Position numbers and translations under genes: made by a program
Notes under the pieces: generated by a model
Database searches by the model: none
What the model was told of the DNA's origin: nothing
What the model saw: the letters and a program-made list of their open reading frames with translations, nothing else
Shown here: piece after piece, positions 1 through 7,813 of the stretch
Layout: the number at the start of each line of letters is the position of its first letter
How positions within the stretch are numbered: position 1 is the first letter of the stretch
Assembly: GCA_028287545.1 (NCBI GenBank)
Contig: JAQBPL010000215.1
Span: forward strand, 1 to 43,816
Source of the DNA: Vulcanimicrobiota bacterium
Lineage (GTDB): Bacteria > Eremiobacterota > Eremiobacteria > Baltobacterales > Baltobacteraceae
Direction: 5' to 3'
Length of the DNA stretch: 43,816 nt

Positions 1-20
1 CCGGAGAATCCTCACCCGCT

Positions 21-1211
21 ATGCCATCCACGGTGGTCAATCCCGGACTCGAAGGCGTCGTCGTCGGCGAAACCGTTCTCAGCAACGTCGAGGGAGAGGT
101 CGGGCGGCTCACCTATCGCGGCTACGATATCCACGATCTCGCGGAGCACGCGATCTTCGAGGAAGTGGCGCACCTGTTCTTGTTCGGGCACCTCCCCACG
201 CAGCAGGAGCTCGGCGAATTCAACGAGCGCCTGGTGGCGCGGCGCGCGATACCGTCCGGCCTCATCGAGATCTTGCGCGACGTCCCGCTCGACGCGTGGC
301 CGATGGACGTGCTGCGCACCGGCGTCTCGGCGATCCCGCACTTCATCCCGCACAAGCCCGACGGCTCGCACGAAACGAACGTCGACTCGGCGATCGATCT
401 GATCGCGAAGTTCCCGACGATCGTCGCCGCATGGGATCGCCTGCGGCGGGGCCTCGATCCGATCGCTCCCGATCCGAAACTCTCGCACGCGGCGAATTTT
501 CTGTGGATGAAGGACGGCGAGAAGCCGATCGCCGAGGCCGAGAAGGCGCTCGACATGTACTTCATTTTGCTCACCGACCACTCGTATAACGCGTCGACCT
601 TTTCGGCGCGCGTCACCGCGTCGACCGGTGCGGACATCTACGGCTCGATCACCGCCGCGGTGGCGACGCTCGCCGGCGATCTGCACGGCGGCGCGCCGAG
701 CAAGGTGATGACGATGCTCGAAGAGATCGGCCTGCCCGAGAAAGCCGAGCCGTACGTGCGCGCGCTGCTCGGCCGCGGCGGCAAGATCATGGGCATGGGT
801 CATCGCGAGTACAAGATCCGCGATCCGCGCGCCGCGCAGCTCGAGCAGATGGCGAAGAGCCTCACCGAGAAGTCGCACACGACGTGGTACCTGATCGCGC
901 GGGCATTGGAAGACGCGTCGGACAAGGTGCTCCAAGAAGTGAAGCCCGGCAAGCGCATCTACGCGAACGTCGAGTTCTACACCGCGCCGACGCTCTCGAG
1001 CCTGGGCATCCCCTCCGATGAGTTCACGTGTCTCTTCGCCTGCGGCCGCATCGTCGGCTGGACGGCGCACGTGCTCGAGCAGGTCGCGCACAACCGCCTC
1101 ATCCGTCCGCAAGCGACGTACGTCGGTCCTCCGGTGCACGCGTACGAGCCGATCGCGCAGCGCGGCGCGGGGAGCAACGGCAGCGCCAAAGGCGCCGCCG
1201 CCGCGGTGTGA
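21..1211 (+). CDS. gltA: Citrate synthase
   Basis: Condenses oxaloacetate and acetyl-CoA to citrate, the entry step of the TCA cycle. The 396-residue length is normal for the short (type I) citrate synthases. Family signatures are visible in order: LHGGAPSKV (substrate-binding His) in the middle, MGMGHREYKIRDPRA (second catalytic His), and NVEFYTAPT near residue 320. The last motif carries Glu where the catalytic Asp is usually found (NVDFYSG in many homologues); a conservative change. ATG at 21 gives the expected N-terminus (GLEGVVVGETVLSNVEG). It overlaps hisB by 4 nt (GTGA), suggesting coupled translation. A 2-methylcitrate synthase cannot be excluded from sequence alone, but no prp genes are nearby. 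Confidence 0.93.
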   Translation: MPSTVVNPGLEGVVVGETVLSNVEGEVGRLTYRGYDIHDLAEHAIFEEVAHLFLFGHLPTQQELGEFNERLVARRAIPSGLIEILRDVPLDAWPMDVLRTGVSAIPHFIPHKPDGSHETNVDSAIDLIAKFPTIVAAWDRLRRGLDPIAPDPKLSHAANFLWMKDGEKPIAEAEKALDMYFILLTDHSYNASTFSARVTASTGADIYGSITAAVATLAGDLHGGAPSKVMTMLEEIGLPEKAEPYVRALLGRGGKIMGMGHREYKIRDPRAAQLEQMAKSLTEKSHTTWYLIARALEDASDKVLQEVKPGKRIYANVEFYTAPTLSSLGIPSDEFTCLFACGRIVGWTAHVLEQVAHNRLIRPQATYVGPPVHAYEPIAQRGAGSNGSAKGAAAAV

Positions 1212-1804
1212 TCGCCGAGCGCAGCGCGCGAATAACGCGCGAAACGAAGGAGACGCAGATCGATCTGCGCCTCTCGCTCGACGGCGGTACCATTACAATC
1301 GCGACCGGCGTCGATTTCTTCGATCACATGCTGAGCGCGTTCGCCACGCACGGCGGGCTCGGCCTGGAACTGAACGCGCGCGGCGACGGGATGGACAACC
1401 ATCACGTCGTCGAGGACGTCGGGATCGCGCTGGGTCGCGCGATCGACGAAGCGCTCGGCGACAAACGCGGGATCGCGCGCTTCGGCTCGATCGCCGTTCC
1501 GCTCGACGACGCGCTGGTGCAGTGCGCCGTCGATCTGAGCGGACGGCCCTACCTCAACTACGACGTGCCGCTCTCGGTCGATCGCCTCGGCGCGCTCCCG
1601 ACCGAACTCGTCGCCCACTTTTTCCGCAGCGTCGTCGACCACGGCAAGTTCAACCTGCACCTGCTGCGCTGGGCCGGAACCAACAACCACCATCTGTGCG
1701 AGGCGGCGTTCAAGTCGTTCGCCCGCGCCTTCGCGCAAGCGAAAGCACGAACCGACTCCGCCGCCATCCCCTCGACCAAAGGTTCGTTGACCGAGTCACC
1801 CTGA
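1208..1804 (+). CDS. hisB: Imidazoleglycerol-phosphate dehydratase
   Basis: Dehydrates imidazole glycerol phosphate to imidazole acetol phosphate (histidine biosynthesis). It is the monofunctional form, 198 residues. Metal-binding repeats are visible: FFDHML, then DNHHVVEDVGIALG, and in the second half FFRSVVDHGKFNLHL and GTNNHHLCEAAFKSFARA. I chose GTG at 1208, whose start overlaps the citrate synthase stop as GTGA, because the protein then begins with the family's usual RxxRxTxET-type N-terminus (RSARITRETKETQI); the open frame runs further upstream only as a shadow of gltA. hisH and hisA lie 8.5 kb away, so the pathway is scattered. The gene ends about 20 nt from a convergent gene. Confidence 0.93.
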   Translation: MIAERSARITRETKETQIDLRLSLDGGTITIATGVDFFDHMLSAFATHGGLGLELNARGDGMDNHHVVEDVGIALGRAIDEALGDKRGIARFGSIAVPLDDALVQCAVDLSGRPYLNYDVPLSVDRLGALPTELVAHFFRSVVDHGKFNLHLLRWAGTNNHHLCEAAFKSFARAFAQAKARTDSAAIPSTKGSLTESP

Positions 1805-1823
1805 GCGATAACCGCCGACGATT

Positions 1824-3005
1824 TTACGATGCTATGAGTTCGTCGACCGTTGCGTCCGGGGCCGCGTCGGCGAAGGCGTGGCGGCGCAGCACCGCGCGCA
1901 CGTGCGATCCTCCGCTCGGCCGCGGGCTGACGATGAGATCGTCGACCATCGCTTCGACCAGGAACAATCCGCGCCCACTCTCGCAGAAGGCGTTTGCCGG
2001 AAGCTTCGCGTTGCGGTAAAAGCCGCAGCCGCGATCGAGCACGTGCAGCACCGCGTCGCGCGCCGAAGCATCGAAGCGCACCTCGGCCTCGCCGCACGTA
2101 TGCCGCACCACGTTGCCGAGCAATTCGCCCAGCGCCAGTTCCGCCTGAAAACGCGCGGTCCGGTCGTACCCGAGCGTGCTCAGCGTCTCAGCCAGGTCGC
2201 GCCGCACGCGACGTCCTTCGAGGGCGTTCGCCGCGTCGATCGGCCAGGTATGCAGGCCGTCTTGGGGCCCGAGCGCCCGTTCGATGCCGACGTGCAACAG
2301 CGCGATCTCGTCGTGCGCGCGGCGTCCCGCGACGATCATGTCGTGCAACGCCTGCGCGGAAGCAATGCCGGCGAGGCGCGCGAACGCATCGCGCACCGCG
2401 CGTTCGCCGCGGATCACGTCGCGGTCGGCCTCGATCAAGCCGTCGGTGTAGAGCAGCAGCGCGCTGCCGCCTTCGAGCTGCGTCGCGTGCAGGTTCCGTT
2501 TCGCGCGCAACCCGATCCCGAGCGGCGGATCGCCGCCGGCGAGCGTGCACACCGCGAGATCGGGCGTGCGCAGGAGCGGCGGCGGGTGGCCGGCCGAGGC
2601 GTAGTGGAGCGACAGCTCGATCGGGTCCAGCACGCCGACCCATGCGGTGACGAACGGCGCATCGTGCGCGGCGCCGCCGTCCAGGATCCGTTCCAGCGCC
2701 TCGAGGATCATGCGCGGGTCCGGATTCATGCTTGCGACGCCGCGGATCACTTGGCGCACCGTCGTCATCGTGGCTGCGGCCCGTAGGCCGGTGCCCGGCA
2801 CGTCGCCGATCGAGAGCACCACGCGACCGTCGCGCACTCGGAAGGCGTCGTACCAATCGCCGCCGACCCGCGAGTGCGCGTGCTCCCCGGGCTCGTAGAA
2901 CCCGTCGAAGGTCAATCCGGGGACCTCGAGCGCGACGCGCTGCAGCCCGAAGACGGCATCGGTTTCGGAGCGGTCGGGCAGGCGGCGAGATCCGGCGACT
3001 TGCAT
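1824..3005 (-). CDS. SpoIIE-type PP2C phosphatase with HATPase (anti-sigma-like) domain
   Basis: A two-domain partner-switching regulator. The N-terminal ~240 residues form a SpoIIE/RsbU phosphatase: GGDWYDAF and VVLSIGDVPGTGLRAA (metal-binding Asp), LLLYTDGLIEA, and HDEIALLHVG. The C-terminal part is an RsbW-like HATPase: ELLGNVVRHT (N box), DRGCGF (G1), GRGLFLVEAMVDDL (G2). The pairing suggests control of an anti-sigma antagonist and possibly direct sigma-factor binding or Ser phosphorylation. No sensor domain or membrane segment is present. ATG at 3005 (MQVAGSRR) is the closest start before the phosphatase fold; an in-frame ATG farther upstream (MPPTYRRV) is possible. It is divergent from the envelope-stress operon that starts at 3185, so it could regulate it, but that is inference. 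Confidence 0.85.
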   Translation of the reverse strand: MQVAGSRRLPDRSETDAVFGLQRVALEVPGLTFDGFYEPGEHAHSRVGGDWYDAFRVRDGRVVLSIGDVPGTGLRAAATMTTVRQVIRGVASMNPDPRMILEALERILDGGAAHDAPFVTAWVGVLDPIELSLHYASAGHPPPLLRTPDLAVCTLAGGDPPLGIGLRAKRNLHATQLEGGSALLLYTDGLIEADRDVIRGERAVRDAFARLAGIASAQALHDMIVAGRRAHDEIALLHVGIERALGPQDGLHTWPIDAANALEGRRVRRDLAETLSTLGYDRTARFQAELALGELLGNVVRHTCGEAEVRFDASARDAVLHVLDRGCGFYRNAKLPANAFCESGRGLFLVEAMVDDLIVSPRPSGGSHVRAVLRRHAFADAAPDATVDELIAS

Positions 3006-3159
3006 GGGCCGACTCGTTTCTTCCCGCGAGCGACCGGTCTTATGCGGGGAGGGCGTCACATCTGGGCCGCAACCTCCGACCCGGCGGTAGGTAGGAGGCA
3101 TCGTATGCCCGGAACAGGACCCCGGGGCAATCGTCCGCTTCGTTGTGGAGGCAAGTTTG

Positions 3160-3175
3160 CCAGCCGGCTGGAGGA
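3160..3175 (+). promoter_or_regulatory. Palindrome overlapping the ribosome binding site of the 3185 gene
   Basis: A perfect 12-bp palindrome CCAGCCGGCTGG (3160-3171) runs into the Shine-Dalgarno GGAGGA (3170-3175), which sits 9 nt before GTG 3185. The palindrome is either a protein-binding site or a weak hairpin that would occlude the first bases of the SD. The SD itself decides the GTG start over an in-frame ATG at 3143. Confidence 0.4.
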
Positions 3176-3184
3176 ACGAACAGC

Positions 3185-4291
3185 GTGACCGTCCGACGCG
3201 TCCTGGGTCCGATCGCCCTCGCGTTCCTCCTGATCGGGGTCGGCTTCGCGATCTACTACTCGACCAACGACGCCGCCAAGCAGCGAGCCGACCGCGCGGT
3301 GGTGGCGGTGCGCGGTCTGGTCGGCTCGGAGAAGGAAGCGTTCTTGCGCGATCCGCGCGTCGTGGACGAGCTTCGCAAGAACGGCATCGCACTGACCATC
3401 GAGACCGCCGGCTCGCGCGACATGGCATCGCGGAGCGATCTCAAGAGCTACGACTTCGCGTTTCCGGCGGGCGCGCCGGCCGGCCAGCGGCTGAAGTCGC
3501 TCGTCGGCGCCAAGGACGTTTATACGCCGTTCTTCACGCCGATGACGGTCGCGTCGTGGAAGCCGATCGCCGGAATTCTCACCGCGAACGGCCTGGTGCG
3601 CCGCGAAGGCGGGCAATACTACATCGTGGACATGCCGCGTCTGTTGGCCGCCGAGACGGGCGGCAAGCGCTGGCACGATTTCAAGAACCCGAGCGCCTAC
3701 GACGTCAATAAGTCCGTCCTCGTGTCGACCACCGATCCGCGCAAGTCCAACTCGGGGATCATGTACGCCGCGCTCGCGTCGTACGTGCTCAACGGCAACC
3801 AAGTCGTCGACGACCGATCGAAGATCGCGCGCATCCAACCGCAGATCAACGGGCTCTTCCTGCGTCAGGGCTTTCAGGAATCGTCTTCCGCAGGGCCGTT
3901 CGAAGACTACGTGCAGATCGGGATGGGGAAGGCGCCGCTCGTGATGATCTACGAATCCCAATTCATCGAGTACCAGCTCGCCAACCCGAACGACCGCGCC
4001 GGCGATAAGGTCCTGCTCTATCCGAAGCCGACGATCTACACCAAGCACACCTTCGTGCCGATCGACGCGCGCGGCGACAAACTCGGCTCGCTGCTGACCA
4101 ACGACCTTGTGCTGCAGCATCTTGCCGTCGAGCACGGCTTCCGCATTCAGGACGTCGCGTACGAGCGCGACTTCTGGAAGCAGCGCGGCATAGCGGTTCC
4201 CGATCAGCTCATCGACGTCGTCGACCCGCCGTCGTTCGAGTTCCTCGAGGTCCTCATCGCGGGCGTCGACCACGCGTTCCAAACCAACTGA
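3185..4291 (+). CDS. Membrane-anchored substrate-binding-protein-like protein
   Basis: A 368-residue protein with an N-terminal membrane segment (about residues 5-26, LGPIALAFLLIGVGFAIYY) and a large extracytoplasmic part. The body resembles the type 2 periplasmic-binding fold of phosphate/molybdate-type receptors: SYDFAFPAG, then KSNSGIMYAALASYVLNG (compare NPSTSNSGFSAV in the gene at 5606), APLVMIYESQFIEYQ, VLLYPKPTIYTKHTFVPI. No ABC permease or ATPase is adjacent, so transport is unlikely; ligand sensing or envelope surveillance is a better guess. GTG 3185 follows a good GGAGGA site. It is the first gene of a four-gene operon and is followed after 28 nt by telA. Annotations of homologues vary; the exact ligand is unknown. 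Confidence 0.7.
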   Translation: MTVRRVLGPIALAFLLIGVGFAIYYSTNDAAKQRADRAVVAVRGLVGSEKEAFLRDPRVVDELRKNGIALTIETAGSRDMASRSDLKSYDFAFPAGAPAGQRLKSLVGAKDVYTPFFTPMTVASWKPIAGILTANGLVRREGGQYYIVDMPRLLAAETGGKRWHDFKNPSAYDVNKSVLVSTTDPRKSNSGIMYAALASYVLNGNQVVDDRSKIARIQPQINGLFLRQGFQESSSAGPFEDYVQIGMGKAPLVMIYESQFIEYQLANPNDRAGDKVLLYPKPTIYTKHTFVPIDARGDKLGSLLTNDLVLQHLAVEHGFRIQDVAYERDFWKQRGIAVPDQLIDVVDPPSFEFLEVLIAGVDHAFQTN

Positions 4292-4319
4292 GTTCGAGTA
4301 ACCGAGGAGACCACACACC

Positions 4320-5603
4320 GTGAGCGACCAGACACCGCCCGATACGAGCGCCGCAGCGCCGGCACCGCTGAGTCCGCCGGCGACGTTGACGCCGCCCGCG
4401 CCGGTCGCCGCCGTCACGCCGCAAACGGCCTCCAAAATGGTCCAGCCGCTGACGGCGGACCAGCAGACGAAGCTCGACGCCCAAGTCGCCGAATTCGCCC
4501 GGGATCTGCTGGCCCTGCCGGTTCACGGCGACGACTTCAAGACGCGCGTCGGCGCGATCTCCGCGATGGGCAATGACGCGATCCAACGGGCGTCGGGCGT
4601 GTCGAACCGTCTGCTGGACCGGCCGGTGCGCGCGATGGGCGGCGGCATTTTCGATGCCGGCTCGAACGTCTCCAAACAGCTGCTCGACCTGCGCGACACG
4701 ATCGAACAGCTCAATCCCGCGAAGCAAGGCGACCTCTTCTCGCCGCGCAAATTGCTCGGCCTCATCCCGCTGGGCCCGAAGATTCTCCAATATTTTCGCT
4801 CGTACGAATCCTCGCAGACGCATCTCAACGCGATCATCAACGGCTTGTACTCCTCGCGCGATCAGCTGCTGCGTGACAACGCCGACATCGAGCAGGAGAA
4901 AGAGAATCTCTGGACGCTGATGGGTCAGCTCGAGCAGTTCGCGTACCTCGCGCAAAAGGTCGGCGACGCCCTCGACGCGCGTATCGCGCAGGTCGCGGCG
5001 ACCGATCCCGAGCGCGCCAAGATCCTCCAGGAAGACGTGCTGTTCTACGCGCGCCAGAAGCAGCAGGACATCGCGACCCAGCAGGCCGTCGACGTGCAGG
5101 GCTACCTCGCCCTCGACCTGATCCGCAAGAACAACCTGGAGCTGATCAAGGGCGTCGACCGCGCGACCACGACGACGGTCGCCGCGCTGCGCACGGCGAT
5201 CATCGTCGCCCAGGCGCTCACGAATCAGAAGCTGGTGCTCGACCAGATCCAGGCGCTGAACACGACGACGAACCGGCTGATCGCCGACACCGCGGCGATG
5301 CTCAAACAAAATTCGGAGCGAGTCTTCGAACAGGCGACGGCTTCGAGCGTCAGTCTCGACACGCTCAAGCAGGCTTTCGCCGACACAGAAGCCGCGATCG
5401 ACGGCATCTCGGCATACAAGCAAAAGGCGCTCGTGTCGTTCCAGCAGACGGTGACCGCGCTGCAGCCGATGATCGAGCACGCCAAGACGTACGTCGACAA
5501 GAATCGCGACGTCGCCGCGTCCGAGGCGGCGGCGCTCAACGCGGCGCCCGCCGATCCTACCCAACGACCGGCTCAGGGTGACATCTCGGCGCGGATCCTC
5601 TGA
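4320..5603 (+). CDS. telA: TelA family toxic-anion-resistance protein
   Basis: A 427-residue soluble, helix-rich protein of the TelA/KlaA/YaaN family, linked to tellurite resistance and envelope stress though its biochemistry is unknown. A Pro/Ala-rich N-terminal tail (residues 1-40) precedes the family core: LRDTIEQLNPAKQGDL, LLGLIPLGPKILQYFRSYES, long coiled-coil helices with DNADIEQEKENLWTLMGQLE and ILQEDVLFYARQKQQDIATQ, and a YLALDLIRKNNLELIKGVDRA segment. The GTG start at 4320 is preceded by GAGGAGA at a suitable distance. TelA genes often sit next to xpaC, as here two genes downstream. The last codons contain a GGCTCAGGGTGACA stretch resembling the tandem repeat at 19.5 kb. Confidence 0.9.
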   Translation: MSDQTPPDTSAAAPAPLSPPATLTPPAPVAAVTPQTASKMVQPLTADQQTKLDAQVAEFARDLLALPVHGDDFKTRVGAISAMGNDAIQRASGVSNRLLDRPVRAMGGGIFDAGSNVSKQLLDLRDTIEQLNPAKQGDLFSPRKLLGLIPLGPKILQYFRSYESSQTHLNAIINGLYSSRDQLLRDNADIEQEKENLWTLMGQLEQFAYLAQKVGDALDARIAQVAATDPERAKILQEDVLFYARQKQQDIATQQAVDVQGYLALDLIRKNNLELIKGVDRATTTTVAALRTAIIVAQALTNQKLVLDQIQALNTTTNRLIADTAAMLKQNSERVFEQATASSVSLDTLKQAFADTEAAIDGISAYKQKALVSFQQTVTALQPMIEHAKTYVDKNRDVAASEAAALNAAPADPTQRPAQGDISARIL

Positions 5604-5605
5604 GC

Positions 5606-7180
5606 ATGCGCGCGCATGCGGCCGCGTTCGCTCTCGCGGCGTTTCTGCCGGCGCTGACGGGTTGCGGCAGCAGCACCGCGCCGCCGCCGGCCGTGACGCT
5701 CGACGTCCTGGCCGGCTCAGAGCTCAAGGACATGGAGCCGATCCTCGCCGACGCGGAAAAGGCGACCGGCGTACACGTCGCGTTGACCTACGTCGGCACG
5801 ATCGCCGGGATCGACCGTCTGGCGAGCGGCGGCCACTACGACGGCGCGTGGTTCGCGCAAGACAAGTATCTCGCGCTGTCGCCGGCGGGCAAGTCCGTTC
5901 GCGCGCGAACCCGCATCATGCTCTCGCCCGTGATCTTGGGCGTCAAACATTCCGTCGCGCAGCAGCTGGGTTGGAGCGGCGGCAAGAAGGTGACCTGGAA
6001 GCAGATCCAGGCCGCGGTCACCGCCGGTAAATTCCGCTACGCGATGACGAATCCGTCGACGTCCAACTCGGGCTTCAGCGCGGTGCTCAGCATTTCGACG
6101 GCGCTGGCGGGAACCGGTGACGCCCTGCGTCCTTCGCAAGTGAACCAGCAAGCGATTGCGGAATTCTACAAGGGCCAGAAGCTCGTTTCCGGCAGCAGCG
6201 GCTGGTTGAGCGACGCGTACCTGACCTCGCAGGACGCCGTCGACGGCATCATCAGCTACGAAGCGAGCATCGCGTCGCTCGACACGAATCAGAATCTCAA
6301 GGAGCATCTGGAGCGGGTGTATCCCGCCGACGGCGTCGTGACCGCCGATTACCCGCTCGATCTCTTGAACGAAGCGAAGCACGACGCGTACGACAAGCTG
6401 GTCGCGTACCTCAAGAGCACCGAGGTGCAGAAGCGCATCGTCGAAGGGACCTTCCGGCGCCCCACCGACCCGTCGGTCGCGTCGTCGTACCCGGCGATCG
6501 TCGCCGAAACGTCGTTCCCGGCATCCGCTGGTTCCGTGCAGCAGCTGCTGCTGCGCTTCCTCAACCAGGACCGGGTGCCCGCGCACTCGTTCTACGTGCT
6601 CGACAAGACCGGTTCGATGGACAACGACGACGGGACCGGCAAGAGCCGGATCGAACGCGTTCGCGACGCGATCGGCGTGTTGGCCGGCTCCGACGACACC
6701 CTCACCGGACAGTTCGCGCGCTTCAACAATCGCGAACGCATCACGATCATGACGTTCAGCGTTCATCCCGAGCTCGACCAGACGTTCGAGATGAAGCAGG
6801 CCAACGATCCCGCGGTGTATCAGGCCGTCAAAACCCTGGCCGCGTCGCTCCAACCGGGCGGGAACACGGCGATCTACGATGCGCTGGAAGCGGCGCTCGC
6901 CGAAGCGCAGCGCGACCGAGCCGCCGATGCCGGCCGCTATACGTCAATCGTGCTGATGACGGACGGCGAGAACAATCGCGGCGACGACCTCAAGGCGTTC
7001 GAGCGGAAATGGCGCACGCTGCCGGCGTCGGCGCAGCACATCCGGATTTTCCCGATCTTCATCGGCGAGGCCAGCCCCGACGAGCTCGGCCGCCTCGCCG
7101 ACCTCACCGGAGGGCGTGCTTTCGACGCGCGCAAAGAAACCATCTCCGAGATTTTCAAGGAGATCCGGGGATACCAGTGA
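5606..7180 (+). CDS. Lipoprotein: binding-protein domain fused to VWA domain
   Basis: A 524-residue predicted lipoprotein: signal peptide with lipobox LTGC (Cys20). Residues ~30-320 look like a type 2 periplasmic-binding domain (VTLDVLAGSELKDMEPILAD, YAMTNPSTSNSGFSAVLS, GIISYEASIASL, YPLDLLNEAKHDAYDKLVAYL). Residues ~330-524 are a von Willebrand A domain with a MIDAS-like FYVLDKTGSMDNDDG (Thr in place of the first Ser of DxSxS), and LMTDGENN. Such proteins could be metal-dependent adhesion or assembly platforms at the outer side of the cytoplasmic membrane. It starts 2 nt after telA and its stop overlaps the next gene's GTG, so the operon is translationally coupled. Confidence 0.82.
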   Translation: MRAHAAAFALAAFLPALTGCGSSTAPPPAVTLDVLAGSELKDMEPILADAEKATGVHVALTYVGTIAGIDRLASGGHYDGAWFAQDKYLALSPAGKSVRARTRIMLSPVILGVKHSVAQQLGWSGGKKVTWKQIQAAVTAGKFRYAMTNPSTSNSGFSAVLSISTALAGTGDALRPSQVNQQAIAEFYKGQKLVSGSSGWLSDAYLTSQDAVDGIISYEASIASLDTNQNLKEHLERVYPADGVVTADYPLDLLNEAKHDAYDKLVAYLKSTEVQKRIVEGTFRRPTDPSVASSYPAIVAETSFPASAGSVQQLLLRFLNQDRVPAHSFYVLDKTGSMDNDDGTGKSRIERVRDAIGVLAGSDDTLTGQFARFNNRERITIMTFSVHPELDQTFEMKQANDPAVYQAVKTLAASLQPGGNTAIYDALEAALAEAQRDRAADAGRYTSIVLMTDGENNRGDDLKAFERKWRTLPASAQHIRIFPIFIGEASPDELGRLADLTGGRAFDARKETISEIFKEIRGYQ

Positions 7181-7788
7181 GGCTGCCGATCTTCGTCTAC
7201 AGCAACCGCAACATCGCCGGTAGCGCGCTCGCGCTGTGCGCGGTGGGGGCGTACTTCGGCGGCTTCATCCACGAGTTCTGGTACGCGATCGTCGCGGGCG
7301 CATACGGCATCGGCGCGCTCGCCGCGCGCGACGGTGGCACGCTCGAAACGCACATCAACGACGAGATGAACGTCGCCGATGCGGTCGCGGCGGTCGGCAA
7401 GCTCGCAGCCGAATCGCAGAAGCGCCTTCCGCCCGACATCGCGAACCTCGTCGCGCAGATCGCCTCCGCGGTGAGCGAAATTCTGCCGCGGCTCTCCGCG
7501 CGCGGCGTCGCCGACGCAACCTTCGCCGACGTTCGATCGACCGCGACGACCTATCTCCCCGACACGCTCAACGCCTACCTCGCCGTTCCCGCCGCGTATC
7601 GCAACACCGCGGTCATTCGCGACGGCAAGACCGCCCGCCAGATCGTCGTCGACCAATTGACGGTGCTCGCCGGGAAGATGCAAGAAATCGCCCAGAACGC
7701 CGTCCAAGACGACGCCCAAGCCCTTCTCGCCAACGGCCGCTTCCTCAAAGACCGCTTCACCTCAGCCCCAATGTTCCGCCCGACGTAG
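7177..7788 (+). CDS. XpaC-like (5-bromo-4-chloroindolyl phosphate hydrolysis family) protein
   Basis: 203 residues with one or two N-terminal hydrophobic segments (residues ~13-50: IAGSALALCAVGAYFGGF, YAIVAGAYGIGALAA) and a helical cytosolic domain. The C-terminal half shows the XpaC-type pattern TTYLPDTLNAYLAVP, GKTARQIVVDQLTVLAGKM, ALLANGRFLKDRF. Despite the historical name, family members are not proven hydrolases; they co-occur with TelA. GTG 7177 overlaps the upstream stop as GTGA and gives a compact N-terminus; the frame upstream is only a shadow of the VWA gene. Last gene of the operon, convergent with 7814. Confidence 0.8.
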   Translation: MRLPIFVYSNRNIAGSALALCAVGAYFGGFIHEFWYAIVAGAYGIGALAARDGGTLETHINDEMNVADAVAAVGKLAAESQKRLPPDIANLVAQIASAVSEILPRLSARGVADATFADVRSTATTYLPDTLNAYLAVPAAYRNTAVIRDGKTARQIVVDQLTVLAGKMQEIAQNAVQDDAQALLANGRFLKDRFTSAPMFRPT

Positions 7789-7813
7789 CGCCATTGCGAG
7801 CGCGTTGGCCTGG

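Noticed and set aside
4254..5564. 436-codon minus-strand frame opposite telA
   Set aside because: Charge-rich mirror of a coiled-coil gene in GC-rich DNA, no domain, no start signal.
7789..7813. Terminator between the convergent genes at 7788 and 7814
   Set aside because: Only short imperfect complementarity, no T-run on either strand.
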